Shown: in pieces, positions 9,995 through 18,863 of the stretch
Layout of the letters: each line of letters starts with the position of its first letter
How positions within the stretch are numbered: position 1 is the first letter of the stretch
Source: UBA2779 sp965232615
GTDB taxonomy: Bacteria > Spirochaetota > Spirochaetia > DSM-2461
Direction: 5' to 3'
Assembly (NCBI GenBank): GCA_965232615.1
Contig: OZ246985.1
Location: 1,550,001 to 1,614,000 of the forward strand
Length of the DNA stretch: 64,000 bases
Notes under the pieces: generated by a model
Databases searched by the model: none
What the model was told of the DNA's origin: nothing
Seen by the model: the letters and a program-made list of their open reading frames with translations, nothing else
Made by a program: the position numbers and the translations under genes

Positions 9995-10507
9995 ATGAAA
10001 CGAACAATCTTAATTACTCTGGCACTGGTTTCTGCCGCTGTTGGGGCAGAGCAGATCACGAAGGTCGCAGTACTGGATTATTCCCGCATATTAACAGCAT
10101 TTTATGCGGATTCAGCTGAGGCAAGAAAAATAGTTGAAATGAAAGAGGTTTTTGCTGATGAGGTTAAAAAGCTTCAGCAGGAAATCCAGGAATTGGAGGA
10201 AAAAAAACTGACAGCCCAGGACGAGGAAAATTCTTCACTGGTTCTTGAATTGGACAGTCGTATCACGAGTCGGAAACGATACTACCAGGAGTATATCCGT
10301 GTGCGTGGCAATCAGATTCAACAGGCTTCTGCCAACCTGAGTTCAAGTCATGAACTTGCACAGGAAATTCTGAGAGAAATCAAATATGTTGCAGAATCAA
10401 ATGGTTTCAGTATCGTTATGAAACGATCGGATCCCAACCTCTTGTGGTGGAGTTACGAAACTGACATCACAGATCTTGTTCTGAATCGCCTGGTTAATAC
10501 CGAATAA
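9995..10507 (+). CDS. OmpH/Skp-family periplasmic chaperone
   Basis: Skp/OmpH proteins hold unfolded outer-membrane proteins in the periplasm before delivery to BamA. The 170-residue product has a cleavable signal peptide (about residues 1-18, ending AAVGA), then KVAVLDYSRILTAFYA, matching the family N-terminus (VAvvD...v). A long charged coiled-coil hairpin follows over about residues 45-120, then a C-terminal beta segment (AESNGFSIVMKR). CAGGAG ten bases before the ATG supports the start. It follows bamA by 118 bp; the gap contains a palindrome around TTTTCCATGGAAAA. Skp-like proteins sit beside bamA in many bacteria. Confidence 0.88.
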   Translation: MKRTILITLALVSAAVGAEQITKVAVLDYSRILTAFYADSAEARKIVEMKEVFADEVKKLQQEIQELEEKKLTAQDEENSSLVLELDSRITSRKRYYQEYIRVRGNQIQQASANLSSSHELAQEILREIKYVAESNGFSIVMKRSDPNLLWWSYETDITDLVLNRLVNTE

Positions 10508-10510
10508 TAA

Positions 10511-13081
10511 GTGCCAACATCAGCCAACACACGGGAATCCACTCCAATGCTCCGTCAATACGAGGAGCAGAAAGCACAGCATCGTGATGCGGTTCTTTTC
10601 TTCCGCATGGGCGATTTTTATGAAATGTTTCGAAGTGATGCGGTTGAAATCAGCCGGTTACTCAACTTGACGCTTACGCAGCGACAGGGAATACCAATGT
10701 GTGGAATCCCATATCATGCTGCTGGCAATTACATAGCTCGTCTGCTGCGGCTGGGAAAAAAAATAGCCATTTGTGAACAAATTGAGCTTGCTCCGGATGG
10801 AAGGGGTTTAGCTCGGAGGGAAGTTGTTGAAGTTATTACACCTGGTACTGTTGTTGATGACGCGTATCTCAATGAACATAGTAACAACTACCTTGCCGCT
10901 CTGGGTGGGCCTGAAAATCAACCGGCTTTTGCCTGTATTGATCTTTCCACCGGGGAATTTCGAGCGACAGAACTTGAGCCTCCGCTGCTGAAAGATTCAC
11001 TGCGCCGAGAGTTGGCTAAAACAAATCCTCGGGAAATGATTGTTCAACAAAGCTTGTTGGAATCAAAAAACTTCTCATTTCTCATTGATGACAGTATCTT
11101 ACTCAATTGCATACCGGATTGGAGTTTTGATATTGCCGGTGCTGAAAAAAGGCTAAAAACTCAATTTGGCACCATCAGTCTCAAATCCTTTGGAATGAAA
11201 GAAAACGATTCCCGAGTCCTGGTTGCCGGTGCCATTCTCGAGTACCTTGCCGACAATCATCAAAACATACTCCCCCATGTCTCCTCCATCACCTGCTATG
11301 ATGAGAGTGATTATGTCGGACTTGATGAATCGACTATCCGCAATCTTGAAATTGTTAAAAACTTCCAGGATGGCGGAATGAAATATACTCTTCTGGATGT
11401 TTTGAATCATACGAAAACTTCCACAGGTACAAGATTACTTCGTCGGAAGCTCCTGCAGCCTTCTCCCAATGCCGATTTCATCAGGAAATTTCACGACAGG
11501 GTCGAATGCGTATATAAAAATCAAATACTTCTGTCACAATTGCGTGGGATTCTGTCTGGTATTCAGGACATTGAACGGCTGGCTGCAAGAACCAGCATGG
11601 ATCGTGCTCATGCAAAGGATCTTATGGCTATTTGTAATTCATTGAAAAAAGTATTACAGATCAATGAAATTCTTGAACCGCAACTATGGAACATTGATGA
11701 ATCCAGGGTGCTGCCACTATTCAAGGAAGGAGAGAGGCTATCCCGATTACTTTCTTCATCATTGCTGGATGATCCTTCCATACTGCTCACTGAAGGCCGG
11801 TTGATCAAAGAAGGCTGGAATTCAGAAGTAGACCGGTTGAGATCCTTTCGGGATGCTGGCAGAAGTCATCTTGACAACTATACAGCAGAAGAAAAAGCTG
11901 CAACTGGTTTATCATCGCTAAAGGTTAAATACAATCGCATTCTTGGTTATTTCATTGAAGTCAGCAAGAATCAAGCCCAGAATACCCCCGAACGATTTCG
12001 CAGCCGTCAATCATTGACACAGGTCGTCCGCTTTTCAACTCCGCGTCTGGAAGAACTTGAAACAGAAATCCTGAGTGTTGATGAGGAACTTGTGAGTCTT
12101 GAGCGGGAAGTCTTCCTTGAGATCAGAAATGAAGTTAAGAAAAGTATACCAATGCTCCTGGAAATTGCCCGTCTGACTGCGGAAATTGACCTTGTACAAT
12201 CCTATGCCCATGCTGCAACTGAGTATGGATATGTACGACCGGAAATAAGGGAAGACATCATCATTGATATAAAAGGAGGCCGTCATCCTGTCGTGGAACG
12301 GCATTTGCCTCAGGGAGACTTTGTGCCCAACGATGTTATGCTCAGTGGTGATGGGGTATCATTTGCCATGGTTACTGGACCAAACATGGCAGGGAAATCC
12401 ACTGTACTGAGACAGGTCGCACTTATAACTCTGATGGCACAGGCAGGCTCATTTGTTCCTGCAGACTCGGCTGTCATTGGAATCGCTGATCAGATATTCT
12501 GTCGTGTAGGGGCGTCGGATAATCTTGCCAGAGGTGAGTCAACATTTCTGGTTGAAATGAATGAAACCGCCAATATACTGAGAAATGCAACGTCCTGCAG
12601 TCTGGTGATTATGGATGAAGTTGGACGGGGTACAGGAACCGATGACGGTCTGGCCATTGCCCAGGCCGTATGTGAATATCTCCTGGAGTCTCAATGCCCA
12701 CGAACAATGTTTGCGACTCACTACCGTGAATTGACTACTATTGTTCATAAACGACTGATCAATCTATCGATGGCCGTCCATGAGGCAAAGGGAAAAATAA
12801 TTTTTCCAAAGCAGCTTATACAGGGATCAGCAGAATCTTCATATGGGATACATGCGGCAGCTCTGGCAGGAATCCCTGAACAGGTTGTAAGACGTGCCAG
12901 AGAATTACTGCTCAAAAAAAACACTCAAGCGATACAGTCTGGCAAGGATTACACTCCCATGCTGTTTGATCCCCGGGATCTAGTTCTCGATGCCCTGATG
13001 GATATTGACATTGATGCGTTGACACCACTTGATGCTCTTCAACAGATAAATAGATGGAAAATGGAACTTGAGGCTCATTAG
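10511..13081 (+). CDS. mutS: DNA mismatch repair protein MutS
   Basis: MutS recognises mismatches and, with ATP, recruits MutL. The 856-residue product has the mismatch-binding domain with the FYEMF motif (the intercalating Phe and its Glu) near residue 38, after TPMLRQY. Walker A is GPNMAGKS at residues about 623-630, Walker B is LVIMDEVGRGTGTDDG, and MFATHYREL is the H-loop. The GTG at 10511, three bases after the upstream stop, has only a weak Shine-Dalgarno sequence, but the next Met lies inside the conserved TPM motif. No mutL is seen in the window. Confidence 0.96.
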   Translation: MPTSANTRESTPMLRQYEEQKAQHRDAVLFFRMGDFYEMFRSDAVEISRLLNLTLTQRQGIPMCGIPYHAAGNYIARLLRLGKKIAICEQIELAPDGRGLARREVVEVITPGTVVDDAYLNEHSNNYLAALGGPENQPAFACIDLSTGEFRATELEPPLLKDSLRRELAKTNPREMIVQQSLLESKNFSFLIDDSILLNCIPDWSFDIAGAEKRLKTQFGTISLKSFGMKENDSRVLVAGAILEYLADNHQNILPHVSSITCYDESDYVGLDESTIRNLEIVKNFQDGGMKYTLLDVLNHTKTSTGTRLLRRKLLQPSPNADFIRKFHDRVECVYKNQILLSQLRGILSGIQDIERLAARTSMDRAHAKDLMAICNSLKKVLQINEILEPQLWNIDESRVLPLFKEGERLSRLLSSSLLDDPSILLTEGRLIKEGWNSEVDRLRSFRDAGRSHLDNYTAEEKAATGLSSLKVKYNRILGYFIEVSKNQAQNTPERFRSRQSLTQVVRFSTPRLEELETEILSVDEELVSLEREVFLEIRNEVKKSIPMLLEIARLTAEIDLVQSYAHAATEYGYVRPEIREDIIIDIKGGRHPVVERHLPQGDFVPNDVMLSGDGVSFAMVTGPNMAGKSTVLRQVALITLMAQAGSFVPADSAVIGIADQIFCRVGASDNLARGESTFLVEMNETANILRNATSCSLVIMDEVGRGTGTDDGLAIAQAVCEYLLESQCPRTMFATHYRELTTIVHKRLINLSMAVHEAKGKIIFPKQLIQGSAESSYGIHAAALAGIPEQVVRRARELLLKKNTQAIQSGKDYTPMLFDPRDLVLDALMDIDIDALTPLDALQQINRWKMELEAH

Positions 13082-13141
13082 AGCAGGATTTCTTTGGTTT
13101 TTTTTTACTGAGATAACCAACTACACCACGTCATATTAAAT

Positions 13142-13804
13142 ATGATAAAACCAGAAAACATCTGTCCGATATGCGGGCGTATCGCGAGAATGGCATTTAC
13201 ACCCTGTCAAACTTGCAGTAAAATGATGAAACACTCTTTTGATTTAAATTGTTCTTCATGCTCAGCCGATCTTGCAGGAGCCGATAACCCATGTCCTGAT
13301 TGCCGCCTGATTGTTGAACAATCCAGTCTTGATGGTTTAAGCAGTATTGGTCCCTGGATGGGACCATTGCGGGAATGGCTCTCTCTTTTGAAATATGGTG
13401 GCGATGTTCGGCTGGTACAATGGCTGGTCAAGGAGTTTTTCAATATGTGGACATTGTCTGGATGTCATCTTCCTGTGGTACCAGTGCCGCCAAGGTATGG
13501 AAGAATCCATCGTGAAGGCCATTACATCGTTTATCAGATTGCTAACAGGCTTGAAAAACATGGGATACCTGTACAGAGAATCCTTTGCAGAGAAGATAAA
13601 ATGGCGCAGAAAGACTTGAATAGAGCAGAGAGATTAGCTGGTATAAGATTGAATTACAGTATAAAAAAGAGCAGGCGAATTCATGGTTCTTACATTCTAC
13701 TTGATGATGTTTCAACAACTGGTTCTACACTCTCAAGATGTGCGTCAGTACTTAAAAATGCTGGAGCTTCCAATGTCTTTGCCATGGTTGTCTGCAGGGC
13801 TTGA
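13142..13804 (+). CDS. ComF-family phosphoribosyltransferase-like protein
   Basis: The 220-residue product has an N-terminal pair of CxxC zinc-ribbon motifs (CPIC, CQTC, then CSSC and CPDC, residues about 8-58) and a C-terminal phosphoribosyltransferase fold whose PRPP-binding loop reads LLDDVSTTGSTL. LPVVPVPPRYGR and REDKMAQKDLNRAERL match the ComF family, members of which take part in DNA uptake or in recombination. The exact reaction is unknown. It follows mutS by 60 bp. A promoter for the next operon overlaps its stop codon. Confidence 0.88.
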   Translation: MIKPENICPICGRIARMAFTPCQTCSKMMKHSFDLNCSSCSADLAGADNPCPDCRLIVEQSSLDGLSSIGPWMGPLREWLSLLKYGGDVRLVQWLVKEFFNMWTLSGCHLPVVPVPPRYGRIHREGHYIVYQIANRLEKHGIPVQRILCREDKMAQKDLNRAERLAGIRLNYSIKKSRRIHGSYILLDDVSTTGSTLSRCASVLKNAGASNVFAMVVCRA

Positions 13805-13829
13805 CTCCACAGCACAATACAACTATCAT
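13801..13829 (+). promoter_or_regulatory. Candidate sigma-70 promoter for the rimP-nusA-infB operon
   Basis: TTGACT (13801-13806) and TATCAT (13824-13829) are separated by 17 bp, five of six matches to each consensus hexamer. The site overlaps the comF stop codon, so predicted transcription starts near 13836 and gives a leader of about 58 nt before rimP. Experimental start-site data are lacking. Confidence 0.6.
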
Positions 13830-13850
13830 GGGTTACGTCTTATTTGGTGT

Positions 13851-13879
13851 AAAGAGTCCGCTTGGCGGTCTCTTTTTTT
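13851..13879 (+). terminator. Intrinsic terminator or attenuator in the rimP leader
   Basis: AAAGAG at 13851-13856 pairs with CTCTTT at 13870-13875, and CCGC at 13858-13861 pairs with GCGG at 13865-13868, with one T:T mismatch and a 3-nt loop. The distal arm runs into seven T residues (13873-13879). It lies between the candidate promoter and the rimP ATG 15 bases downstream, so it may act as a leader attenuator rather than only ending comF transcription. Confidence 0.7.
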
Positions 13880-13893
13880 ATCCGGGGTAACAG

Positions 13894-14328
13894 ATGGGGA
13901 AGAAGACTGCTGAAACTGACCTTGAAACTGCAATAGCAAATCTTGTAGAAGGTATGAATTTTGCTCTTGTAGAGATGAGTACTGGCCATCATCGTGGTGG
14001 AGTCAAAGTGAATATTGTGCTCCACAAAAAGGGAGGAATAACTCTTGACGATCTTGCTGAGGCACAAAAAGTTCTCCGGCCACAGTTCGAACTTGTTTAT
14101 TCCCGGGAGAATCTTACTCTTGAGATTACTTCGCCTGGAGTATCAAGGAGGATCAAGAATGTCCATGAGTACACTGTCTTCAAAGGTCTTGGTGTCAGCA
14201 TTCTTGTCGGTGACGAATGGAAACAGGGGATTATCAACAGTACTGATGATCTTTCCGTCGATCTGGATACCAGCAATGGTTTGAAAAAGGTACAATTTGT
14301 TGATATACGTAAGGGAAAACTTACTTGA
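13894..14328 (+). CDS. rimP: Ribosome maturation factor RimP
   Basis: RimP helps assemble the 30S subunit. The 144-residue product matches family length and order: an N-terminal alpha/beta domain, then LTLEITSPGVSRRIK (the conserved SPGxxR motif) near residues 70-85, and a C-terminal SH3-like barrel. The ATG at 13894 has a weak GGGG Shine-Dalgarno six bases upstream. It is the first gene of an operon with nusA, infB, rbfA and truB, the widely conserved order. Confidence 0.92.
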   Translation: MGKKTAETDLETAIANLVEGMNFALVEMSTGHHRGGVKVNIVLHKKGGITLDDLAEAQKVLRPQFELVYSRENLTLEITSPGVSRRIKNVHEYTVFKGLGVSILVGDEWKQGIINSTDDLSVDLDTSNGLKKVQFVDIRKGKLT

Positions 14329-14345
14329 AAGGAGATCAATTGGCA

Positions 14346-15824
14346 ATGGACAGTGATTTTTCTGAATCGATCAAACTTCTGAAATCAGACCGGGGTATTA
14401 CAGAAGAGTTGGTTTATGAAACGATAGAAGTATTTCTTATGGCCGCCTACAAAAAAACATTTGGTACATCAGACAATGCTGTTGTCCGTTTTTCTGATTC
14501 TGGCGATGATGTGTCAATTTACGCAAGAAAGAACATTGTCGAAAACGATGATCTTTACGATCCGGTTGCGGAAATTGAGTTAAAAGATGCTCTGGATCTG
14601 AATGACGACTGCGAGATTGGTGATGAGTTACTCATTGAAATAGATCCGAAGGATTTCGACAGGAGTGCTGTCCAGAATGCGAAGCAGAAAGCCTGGCAAA
14701 ACCTCAGGGAAATTCAAAAAGACACTCTCTATTCCGAGTTCAAGGACAAAGTGGGTGAAATGATTATCGGTTATTTCCAGAGGGAGAAGAATAATACCAT
14801 TTATGTTGACCTTGGAAAAACCGAGGGCATTCTTCCACGCCGTTTTCAGTCGCCTCGGGAAGAATATCATAGTGAAGATCGTATAAAAGCAATGATTGCT
14901 GAAGTGAAAAAAACACCAGCAGGCCTGGAAATTATTCTGTCTCGATCCCATGGGGAGTTTGTCAAACGAATCTTCGAACTTGAAGTTCCTGAAGTTTACG
15001 ATGGAACTGTGGAAGTCTTCAAAATTGTCCGTGAGCCAGGCTATCGAACAAAGGTTGCCGTATACTCTACCAGGGATGATGTTGATCCAGTAGGGGCATG
15101 TGTTGGTCTTAAAGGGGTGCGGATTCAAGCCATTGTGAGGGAGCTTGAAGGCGAAAAAATTGATATTCTCAAATATGATACCGATCCATCTGTATTCATC
15201 CGTAATGCCTTGAGTCCTGCGGAGGTTCAGGAAGTCATTATAATTGATGCTTCGAAAAGACAGGCGTTGGCCATTGTGCCGGAACAGCAGCTCTCTTTTG
15301 CCATTGGGAAGCAGGGGCTGAATGTCCGACTCGCCAATCGACTGGTTGACTGGAATATCGATGTAAAAACTGAAGAGCAATTCCAGAATATGGATATCTT
15401 TCAGGAGATTTCTAAAGCAGCTACGGATCTTTTCAGCGGTATAGATGGGAATGGAGAGGAAATTGTTCAGATAAGAGAGCTGCCGGACATCCCTGAGCGA
15501 CTTGTCTCCCTGCTTAAAGAAAATGGAATCGAATTAATAGAATCATTGATCAATTTAACGACCGATGAATTGAATGCTCTTACGGGACTCACCCCAACTG
15601 ATGTTGAACATATTCAGAAAATCATTGAAGATAATGTTGAAATTATTGAAGACTCTGAATTAGAGAATGACGAGGAAGCATCTGTTGACGGTGAAGAAAC
15701 AAATAACGATGATAACGGGCAGGAAGACGATTCATTGAGATGCCCGGAATGCAGCCATCTGATTACACAGGACATGAACACCTGTCCTGACTGTGGTGTC
15801 GAATTCAGTTTTGAGATAGAATAA
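14346..15824 (+). CDS. nusA: Transcription termination/antitermination factor NusA with C-terminal zinc ribbon
   Basis: NusA binds RNA polymerase and nascent RNA and modulates pausing, termination and antitermination. The 492-residue product has the N-terminal polymerase-binding domain (about 1-125), an S1 domain (about 130-195, starting near GEMIIGYFQRE), and two KH domains including VGACVGLKGVRIQAI and FAIGKQGLNVRLA. A helix-hairpin-helix-like segment follows (about 380-430), then an acidic linker and a C-terminal CPEC...CPDC zinc ribbon (about 467-490). That ribbon is not part of the E. coli protein. AGGAG at 14330-14334 is 11 bases from the ATG at 14346 and 5 from an in-frame TTG at 14340, so the start could be two codons earlier. 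Confidence 0.94.
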   Translation: MDSDFSESIKLLKSDRGITEELVYETIEVFLMAAYKKTFGTSDNAVVRFSDSGDDVSIYARKNIVENDDLYDPVAEIELKDALDLNDDCEIGDELLIEIDPKDFDRSAVQNAKQKAWQNLREIQKDTLYSEFKDKVGEMIIGYFQREKNNTIYVDLGKTEGILPRRFQSPREEYHSEDRIKAMIAEVKKTPAGLEIILSRSHGEFVKRIFELEVPEVYDGTVEVFKIVREPGYRTKVAVYSTRDDVDPVGACVGLKGVRIQAIVRELEGEKIDILKYDTDPSVFIRNALSPAEVQEVIIIDASKRQALAIVPEQQLSFAIGKQGLNVRLANRLVDWNIDVKTEEQFQNMDIFQEISKAATDLFSGIDGNGEEIVQIRELPDIPERLVSLLKENGIELIESLINLTTDELNALTGLTPTDVEHIQKIIEDNVEIIEDSELENDEEASVDGEETNNDDNGQEDDSLRCPECSHLITQDMNTCPDCGVEFSFEIE

Positions 15825-15850
15825 TTCAGGAACAGGTTGAACAAATAGTA

Positions 15851-18505
15851 ATGGCAGAAAATCTTAGCAATAAAAAGCCTAAGGCAACTCTTATCAAACA
15901 CCGGAAAGATAGTGAACCTGTCAGAACCAAAAAAAAGGTTGTGGTAATTAAGAAAAGTAAGCAGAAGCCACCCCAGACAATCATTCCCGTCGTGAGCAGT
16001 AAGAAGAAGCCTGACAGTACAGTGGTTAAGGCAGAAGCTGAAAACAAAGTACAACCTGAAAAGAAAACAGATTCACCAAAACCAGTCGTCAGTCAACAAT
16101 CAAAGGCATCAAATACTGAAGTTCAGCACAAGCTGGTCGAGAATCAGAAGCAAACAGAAGAAACGTTCCAGCCCAAACCAGCTGTCGTTGAAAATAGATC
16201 CGTCTCATTTGAACGAATAGGTTCAGGAAAGGATACTCTTCCATCACCTCCAGGGAATTCAGAGACTAGAGGCGTTCAAACACTTGAGGTAAAACGGATG
16301 GGAGGACGGGCTGGAATTGTAGCAGGCCGTCGGGTGAATGGAGGATTTCAACGCCAGGGAAGTGGGCAGAGGCCACAGGGAGGGACTCAACAAGCCCGGA
16401 CAGGTGGATATAATCGAGGATCTCGTTCGGGACACTTTAATCGGAATACTTCTCATGGCCGCCCGGATCCAAATGCCTCAAAGTCAAATCGAACCGACTC
16501 CAGGAGACCTGGCACTGGATTGGGAGGTGACAGATCTGGGAGAATACGGCGTCACGGGGCTGGAAGTACTGCCAGTTCCCGAACTGGTAGTACTCCTGTG
16601 CCTCCTCCCCCTCCAACAGCAAATCGGGGGAAAAAATTCTATAAAGCCAAAAAAATCTATGATAAACATAAGGAACAGCAGGAAAAGCTTTATCAATATT
16701 CAAAGAAAAAACAAGTCATGCAAACCAATCCTGTTCCTAAGAGAATTGATATCATGGAAGTTATTACTGTATCTGCTCTTGCCAGAAAAATGAATCTAAG
16801 GGCATCAGAACTTATCTCCAAGCTTATGGGTATGGGTGTGATGGTTACGATCAATCAGCAAATCGATGCAGAAACAGCAACTATTCTAGCTGATGATTAT
16901 GATTGCAAGGTCAACATAGTCAGTCTGTATGATGAAACGGTTATTGAATCAGACAGGGACAGTAACAGCATTACAAAGCAGAGACCTCCCATCGTTACCG
17001 TAATGGGACATGTCGATCATGGTAAAACAAAACTCCTTGATGCGATCCGTGACACCGATGTAATTGCGGGGGAGCATGGTGGTATTACCCAGCATATAGG
17101 TGCGTACATGGTTCACCGTGCTGAAGGAGATATCACATTTCTTGATACTCCCGGTCATTCTGCCTTTACCATGATGCGAGCCAGAGGGGCACAGATTACA
17201 GACCTGGTTGTTTTAGTCGTTGCGGCCAACGATGGTGTTATGCCGAGAACAATAGAGGCAATCGAGCATGCTAAAGCAGCAGAGTCTCCAATCATAGTTG
17301 CAATCAATAAAATGGATCTGCCGGATGCTGATCCAGATCGAGTCAAACAACAGCTTTCCAGGTATGACTTGATCCCTGAAGAATGGGGTGGGTCAACCCA
17401 GTTCGTAGAGATATCGGCATTGAAAGGGGAGGGACTCAAAGAACTTCTTGGTACCTTGACCCTTGTTTCTGAAATGCTGGAACTGAAAGCTGACTGGGAT
17501 TGCAGGGCAGAGGGCAAAGTCATTGAATCCAGAGTTGATCAGGGAAGAGGTGTTGTTGCCACAGTACTGGTGGAAAATGGTACTCTCAATGTTGGAGATT
17601 CATTTGTCGCGGGTATATACCACGGGAAAGTAAGAGCCATGTTCAACGACAATGGAGTACCGATTCAAAAGGCAACTCCCGCCATGCCGGTTGAAATACT
17701 GGGATTCTCTGGAGTTCCTGGTGCTGGTGATCCCTTTCAAGTTACTGAGAATGAAAAAGAAGCACGTCAGTACGGTTCAAAGCGTCAGGAACTCAGGAAA
17801 ATGGAGACGGCTCGAAATGTCAAAAAAGTCACATTGGACAGTTTGTATGATTCAATGCAGGAAGGTGAATTACAGGAACTCAAGGTTATAATAAAGGGTG
17901 ATGTTCATGGATCTGTTGAAGCCCTCAAGAATACCCTGGAAGATCTCAGCAATGAGGAAATCAAGCTGGTGTGTATTCGAGCGGCTGCTGGAGCAATAAT
18001 TGAGGATGATGTCAATCTGGCATCTGCTTCCAATGCAATTATTGTAGGATTTCATGTCCGTCCGACAGCCCGGGCATTGACAGTCGCTGAGAAATTGAAT
18101 GTTGAAATCAGGAAATACAGTGTTATATTCGAGGCTGTTGCAGATATAAAAGCTGCCATGGAAGGTCTGCTGACACCAGATATTGAAGACATTGCCATTG
18201 GAAAAGTTGAAGTCCGTGAAACATTTAAAGTTCCAAAAATAGGAACGATTGCCGGATGCATGGTTACTTCCGGGGTGATCAGGCGTAAGAGCAAGGTAAA
18301 TCTTATTCGTGACAGTGTTGTTGTACACTCCGGAAATCTGTCTTCTCTCAAGCGATTCAAAGATGATGCCCAGGAAGTAAAAGAAGGTTATGAATGCGGG
18401 ATTGGTCTTGATCAATTTTCGGATATACAAATTGGAGATGTTATCGAAGTACTTGAGGTTCGGGAAATAAGTAAGAAATTGGGAGAATCAGGTAATAGTG
18501 AATGA
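15851..18505 (+). CDS. infB: Translation initiation factor IF-2
   Basis: IF-2 is the GTPase that positions initiator tRNA on the ribosome. The 884-residue product has a long basic, Lys-rich N-terminal extension (about 1-90) and a Gly/Arg/Asn/Ser-rich stretch (about 145-250) ending in a run of five prolines. The IF2N-like domain near 300-350 has SALARKMNLRASELI. The G domain has GHVDHGKT (G1), DTPGHSAF (G3) and NKMD (G4), and domains II, III and IV follow to residue 884. It starts 26 bp after nusA; rbfA overlaps its end by 8 bp. Confidence 0.95.
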   Translation: MAENLSNKKPKATLIKHRKDSEPVRTKKKVVVIKKSKQKPPQTIIPVVSSKKKPDSTVVKAEAENKVQPEKKTDSPKPVVSQQSKASNTEVQHKLVENQKQTEETFQPKPAVVENRSVSFERIGSGKDTLPSPPGNSETRGVQTLEVKRMGGRAGIVAGRRVNGGFQRQGSGQRPQGGTQQARTGGYNRGSRSGHFNRNTSHGRPDPNASKSNRTDSRRPGTGLGGDRSGRIRRHGAGSTASSRTGSTPVPPPPPTANRGKKFYKAKKIYDKHKEQQEKLYQYSKKKQVMQTNPVPKRIDIMEVITVSALARKMNLRASELISKLMGMGVMVTINQQIDAETATILADDYDCKVNIVSLYDETVIESDRDSNSITKQRPPIVTVMGHVDHGKTKLLDAIRDTDVIAGEHGGITQHIGAYMVHRAEGDITFLDTPGHSAFTMMRARGAQITDLVVLVVAANDGVMPRTIEAIEHAKAAESPIIVAINKMDLPDADPDRVKQQLSRYDLIPEEWGGSTQFVEISALKGEGLKELLGTLTLVSEMLELKADWDCRAEGKVIESRVDQGRGVVATVLVENGTLNVGDSFVAGIYHGKVRAMFNDNGVPIQKATPAMPVEILGFSGVPGAGDPFQVTENEKEARQYGSKRQELRKMETARNVKKVTLDSLYDSMQEGELQELKVIIKGDVHGSVEALKNTLEDLSNEEIKLVCIRAAAGAIIEDDVNLASASNAIIVGFHVRPTARALTVAEKLNVEIRKYSVIFEAVADIKAAMEGLLTPDIEDIAIGKVEVRETFKVPKIGTIAGCMVTSGVIRRKSKVNLIRDSVVVHSGNLSSLKRFKDDAQEVKEGYECGIGLDQFSDIQIGDVIEVLEVREISKKLGESGNSE

Positions 18506-18860
18506 TATCCGTCGGCGACGAGTGGAAAGCCTGATCAGGGAAAAAATCAGTACTCTCATTATGCTGGGAATACTCAAAGATCCCAGAGTTGATTCTTCGA
18601 TTGCATTGACACAGGTAAAGGTCTCGAAAGATCTCACTTCGGCCAGAATCTGGGTGAGTTCATTTGGCGGGGAAACCGCTACAATGAGGGCTGTTCAGGG
18701 TTTGGCTCATGCAGCAGGATTCATCCAGTCACGCATAGGTCAGGAAATCAGATTTAGAAACACACCTCGATTGTATTTTGTTTCTGATAAATCAGTTCGT
18801 GAGAGTCTTGAAGTTAACAGACTTATCGATCAAGTGATGAAAAACAGCCATTCTGAATAG
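18498..18860 (+). CDS. rbfA: Ribosome-binding factor A
   Basis: RbfA binds the 30S subunit and helps mature the 16S rRNA 5' end. The 120-residue product begins with the family pattern NDIRRRRVESLIREKIS and contains DPRV, TQVKVSKDLTSARIWVS and the C-terminal RLYFVSDKSV helix-kink-helix region. The GTG start at 18498 overlaps the infB stop by 8 bp, consistent with coupled translation. Operon position between infB and truB is the usual one. Confidence 0.93.
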   Translation: MNDIRRRRVESLIREKISTLIMLGILKDPRVDSSIALTQVKVSKDLTSARIWVSSFGGETATMRAVQGLAHAAGFIQSRIGQEIRFRNTPRLYFVSDKSVRESLEVNRLIDQVMKNSHSE

Positions 18861-18863
18861 CCC

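Noticed and set aside
13082..13141. T-rich run after mutS as an intrinsic terminator
   Set aside because: Nine T residues are present, but no stable stem precedes them.
14628..15380. 250-residue antisense frame inside nusA
   Set aside because: It has no recognisable domain and is a shadow of a well-supported gene on the other strand.
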